64,000 bases of DNA. It comes from Gyromitra esculenta. Taxonomy: Eukaryota; Ascomycota; Pezizomycetes; Pezizales; Discinaceae. Location of the stretch: positions 2,604,001-2,668,000 of the forward strand of contig JBCAML010000002.1 of NCBI GenBank assembly GCA_038503075.1, given 5' to 3'. Positions within the stretch are counted from its first letter, which is position 1; every line of letters begins with the position of its first letter. Below the pieces are notes generated by a model. It ran no database searches. It was not told the DNA's origin and saw only the letters and a program-made list of their open reading frames with translations. Positions 60,685-64,000 of the stretch are shown piece by piece. The position numbers and the translations under genes were made by a program.

Positions 60685-63600
60685 CTAGTCAGCGATCTTG
60701 ACACTGCTCCATTGTTGTTTTCCCTTACCACCCTTCTTCATGATTCGCTGCCTCGACAACAGCTGTGAGATAATGAAATGATTAACGTCCTCATCGCCCC
60801 AGTAACTTAGATGGCTCGCGATACTAGCGATTAAACTGATGTCAAACACACCCCTACCATTACAACCGTTGGAATCAGCATCTTATCCACAACATCCTCT
60901 TCAAAACAGAACCAAGAACGGTAGATTACTCACTCTTGAATAGCAAAATCAATTCTCCCCGTCGCATTCAACGCCCTAACCTTCGCCTCCTCCATCTTCA
61001 GCATCCCCGCCCTCTCCTCCGCCGCCAACCTCTCTTCTTCCCCTTCGCCCTCCTCTCCTTCTACAGCGCTCTTCCGTCGCTTCTGAAATCCCGCATACAG
61101 AGTCTCAATCTCATCATCAATCAGCGTGGGCGGATGCACTTGTTCCTCGCCCACTGCCTTCTCTGCCCTTTTATCAGCATCAGCAGCAACAATTGACGAT
61201 GTCGAAGACGGCGTATTCGTGTCATTGAACCCCAAGCTGCGGTTCAAAATACTACTTGCAATACCTGACGAAAGGCTCGTCCACATACTACTTACGCTTC
61301 TAGATACGCTCTGGCCGATACCCGAAATACCGCCGACGAGCTGACCAGAGCTGAAGAGTCCACGCTTGGTGTACGGTAGTGGTTGTGGCTTTAGTGATGC
61401 CATGGCTTTAGATACTAGTGGTTCGATGCGATAGGATATTGGATCTGTGGGATGGAAGATGTTGAATAGCTGTGCGCACTTGGGTGATGACACAGGGAAA
61501 AGGGAGCCGCCACGGGTGTGTGGTTCTGGGCCGTCTTCACTCGGTGACTCGGGGACGAGGATTCCATCGTAGAATTTACGGGAGGCGATTGTGCGGCCTT
61601 TCAGCATCTGGAATAACCCGATTGGAGAGCCGAGGCAGAAGAAAGATTCGACATCGAAGTCGAGTTGGATTTCTGGCTTTCCGTAGTTTATGGCTTGCGT
61701 CTGTTTAGATTTGTGGTCGATGGGTTGGCGGCAGAGTATGTCGAATAGGATGGCGGAGCCAAGGGAGTGGCCAACGAGGGAGACTTTACCCTTGAATCCC
61801 GGGTTGCGTTTTTTGAAGAGTGCGTAGATGCGGTTGCATTCGGCGAGGACTGTCTGGATGATGTGTTCGCGGTAGGTTGCGGATTGGTAGAGGAGGACAT
61901 CGAGGGCAAGGTCGGTCATGAGAGAGCGAACAGCGGGGACGCCCTCAACGGTGATGTCAGCGAGAGAGGGGTATTCATCTTCATAACCCATGGTGCCAGA
62001 GGAAAGATCGGTCTCGCCGTTGTTGGCACGGAGAGACTGTTTGGGGAAATCGAGGAGATGACGCCAGCCTGTTGTAGTGTTAATCATTGACTTTTTGTTT
62101 TGAAACATTTGAGAAAAGTAGTAAACTTACAAACAGGTAAGCACTGCACTTTGCAGTTCTTTTTCTTCTCACCCACTTCATCATTTAGAACCTGTAGGTC
62201 TGGGTTCGACCCATAAACACTCTTTAGCGTTTTTCTAAACACATTGACATCATGCACAAAATTTACACTCTCCATCCGCATGCTCAGCTTCTGGCCAATC
62301 CCGTGTGTCACCAGAAGCAAATGCTCAATCTCCCTCGCTGGATCATCGCTTTCTTCATCCGCTTTATAATCCTCCTTCATCTCTGTCTCTAACATTTCAT
62401 CCTGCGTCTTCCCATCGTCCTCCCCGGCAACAAGTGAACTCATCCTCCTCTCTAGCGCTCTGCGATGGTTCATTTCTGGTTCCTCTTCCATCTGAGATGA
62501 AATGGGTGGCGCAGGCATTGATTTCCGTTTATACTTTCGTTCCATCTCTTCTTTCCCGACTCTCTCCTTCTCACCTAGAACCGGGGTCATGGGACGGCTC
62601 GCATCCTTTTTCTCAACACTTTTCGGGCCCTCAGAGAAGCCACGAACCAGCTTCTGCCCGCCTAGTACAGTTGATGAGAGTTTTCCGTAGAAGTCATCGG
62701 AACGGAGTAGCGCCGTGTTAGGGTCTACATAGACTACGAAGGAATTCAAATGTGCCCCGAGTAATCTCCATTGCGCCATTGGTGCTTGTGCAAGGGTTGT
62801 CATATCCTTACTAGGCGTGGTCGGCCGCAATGTTTCTTCTGTAGCTGCTGGCGGAGCGAGGTTGTCCATGACTTTTTTTGCGAGCTGGGAGGTGATTGGA
62901 TCCGGTGTTTTGGGTCGAGCCTGGTTGTCGAGGCGGAAAGGTTTGATGCGGAGGTAGCCTTCTTCGATTTGGGTAGCGAGATTTTCGTCGCAGGGACGGA
63001 GAGTATTGCCCTCTGAGACAGTGGGGGGAAAAGGTCAACTTTATTCTACTATAGAAACTACTCGTAGACAAAATCCATACCTTGAAAAAACCAAGTCCCT
63101 CTCCTAACATCGTAAGCTGGCCCTAGCCAGTATACGGGTGTCAATTCTCGCTTCTTAATGTCGACGTCAAAGAGATAGTCTTCGTTCACCGGAACTTCAA
63201 TGCTTTCTTTGACTTCAACCTTCCCACCTCCGGTACCCAGATCTCCACCTCCTCCTTCCAAATGTCGACTGTAAGATGACGATTGTGAATCAGCAGCATC
63301 CTCCTCTTCTGACAGTTTCTGAAAAGCAGCTTCAATGGCTCTTGAATCCGTAGCGCCGAAGCTCACAAATTTAGATGGTAGCTTTAAAGGCTTGGCAGCC
63401 TGCGATGACGTTTGGAAAGGTTTACGTTTCGGGACCTAGCATTATTTAGCTCTTTCTACTAAGAATTTAAGGTCACAGATAGTGAATGAAACCTACGTCA
63501 ACTGCATAAAACCACCGGACGTTCAGCGGTGGACAATCAGGCGGATACTCTCTTTGGCTCAAGCGGTGCCGGAACGATGAAACAGTATGATCATTTGTTG

Positions 63601-63748
63601 GTCCCTGGGGTGGTTGTAGTGGCTGGGAAGCTTGCGATAGTTTAGGTGGGCGAGGTGTTGCAGATCTAGAGACAGGTTCTTTCTTTGGCGGTACCATTTG
63701 GGGCGGCGGCGGCTGTAGGTTACTAGAGTTAGAGCTCCTACTAGCCAT
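60685..63748 (-). CDS. DDHD-domain phospholipase (PA-PLA1 family)
   Basis: Five exons: 63748-63497, 63435-63081, 63012-62131, 62068-60934, 60853-60685 (930 aa). It has the intracellular phospholipase A1 layout: a WWE-like N-terminal part (RWFYAVDVPKRKPF, YWLGPAYDVRRGTWFFQEGN), a charged linker, then LLLVTHGIGQKL, the lipase box VSLVGHSLGSAILFD with the catalytic Ser, and the DDHD domain (FFCLGSPIGLFQML, NIFHPTDPISYRIEPL). The last exon adds the final DDHD piece (GVFDISLIASIASHLSYWGD, EDVNHFIISQLL). Family members cleave phosphatidic acid and related phospholipids at organelle membranes. The start MASRSSNSSNLQPPPPQ is the first in-frame ATG of exon 1; the frame is open upstream without ATG in the same frame. 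All four introns are GT-AG. Confidence 0.9.
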
Positions 63749-64000
63749 GGTGCCGGGTTCGGGGGGGAGGTATATCCGCTTGGTAAGGCGCGCAAGGCGG
63801 CTGACGAGAACTGGAAGTTTTGCCAATGCTACGGGAGCTGCAGATGAGCTGAGGCGATAAGATGGAGGGGCCGTGAGTGGGGGTTTGGCAGGAACGTTCG
63901 GGCAGTGGGATTGTTGCTGCGGGGGGAGCCGTATTTACTGGGGCATGTTTGGGAGGGATGACGCGCTGGGCACGTGGCGCGCTTGGCGGCATGCGCAGCT
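63749..64000. other. Upstream flank of the DDHD gene
   Basis: GC-richer sequence up to the window end. A minus-strand ORF (63741-63992) in another frame is Pro-rich; it could be 5' UTR or an upstream exon, which cannot be settled because the window ends here. Confidence 0.35.

Noticed and set aside
62200..62215. gggttcgaccc, resembles a tRNA T-arm
   Set aside because: It lies inside the coding frame of the DDHD gene and has no cloverleaf context.

Overview
The window comes from a filamentous ascomycete (Pezizomycotina-type) nuclear genome. The genes carry several short introns (about 45-100 nt) with GT..CTAAC-like branch point..AG signals. Protein families are typical of filamentous fungi: mitochondrial SHMT, fimbrin, a sterol O-acyltransferase, a NIPA-type transporter, a CCG-6-like GPI protein and a DDHD phospholipase. 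Compact gene blocks alternate with long AT-rich, gene-free tracts whose inverted repeats and pseudogenes differ almost only by C-to-T / G-to-A type changes, which is the footprint of repeat-induced point mutation (RIP). Genus-level placement is not possible by eye. No operons, CRISPR arrays, rRNA genes or convincing tRNA genes were seen.

Layout: 0.7-1.9 kb (-) Ser/Pro-rich orphan; 4.9-6.2 kb (+) mitochondrial TRM61-like tRNA m1A methyltransferase; 6.2-11 kb AT-rich desert; 11-11.6 kb (-) secreted GPI-anchored protein; 11.6-15.2 kb desert with a decayed inverted-repeat element; 15.2-16.8 kb (-) conserved-looking orphan; 16.8-19.5 kb desert; 19.5-20.1 kb (+) dual-specificity phosphatase; 21.0 kb TA-flanked MITE; 21.6-24.1 kb (-) sterol O-acyltransferase with a 12-nt microexon; 24.8 kb perfect foldback; 26.8-28.0 kb (+) dienelactone hydrolase; 29.1-29.9 kb (+) BTB/POZ protein; 31.3-34.5 kb (-) PXA-PX-nexin_C protein; 35.9-36.8 kb (-) RING-like/ankyrin protein; 37.2-38.4 kb (-) F-box/ankyrin pseudogene; 39.5-41.9 kb (-) TIS11-type CCCH zinc-finger protein; 43.4-46.0 kb (-) NIPA-like transporter; 46-49 kb non-coding; 49.1-50.8 kb (+) mitochondrial SHMT; 53.0-55.1 kb (+) fimbrin; 55.4-57.0 kb weak ORFs and a dispersed repeat; 57.7-58.5 kb (-) acetoacetate-decarboxylase-like pseudogene; 59.2-59.9 kb (-) orphan; 60.7-63.7 kb (-) DDHD phospholipase.

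The functional genes look like unlinked housekeeping or regulatory genes. Three touch lipids or membranes (sterol esterification, PX sorting nexin, DDHD phospholipase), but nothing suggests a dedicated cluster. Exon boundaries were derived by hand from reading-frame continuity and splice signals; every spliced model quoted sums to a multiple of three. I did not find a convincing new multi-gene system. The most notable signals are the microexon, two GC-AG introns, RIP-type pseudogenes and several small foldback elements.
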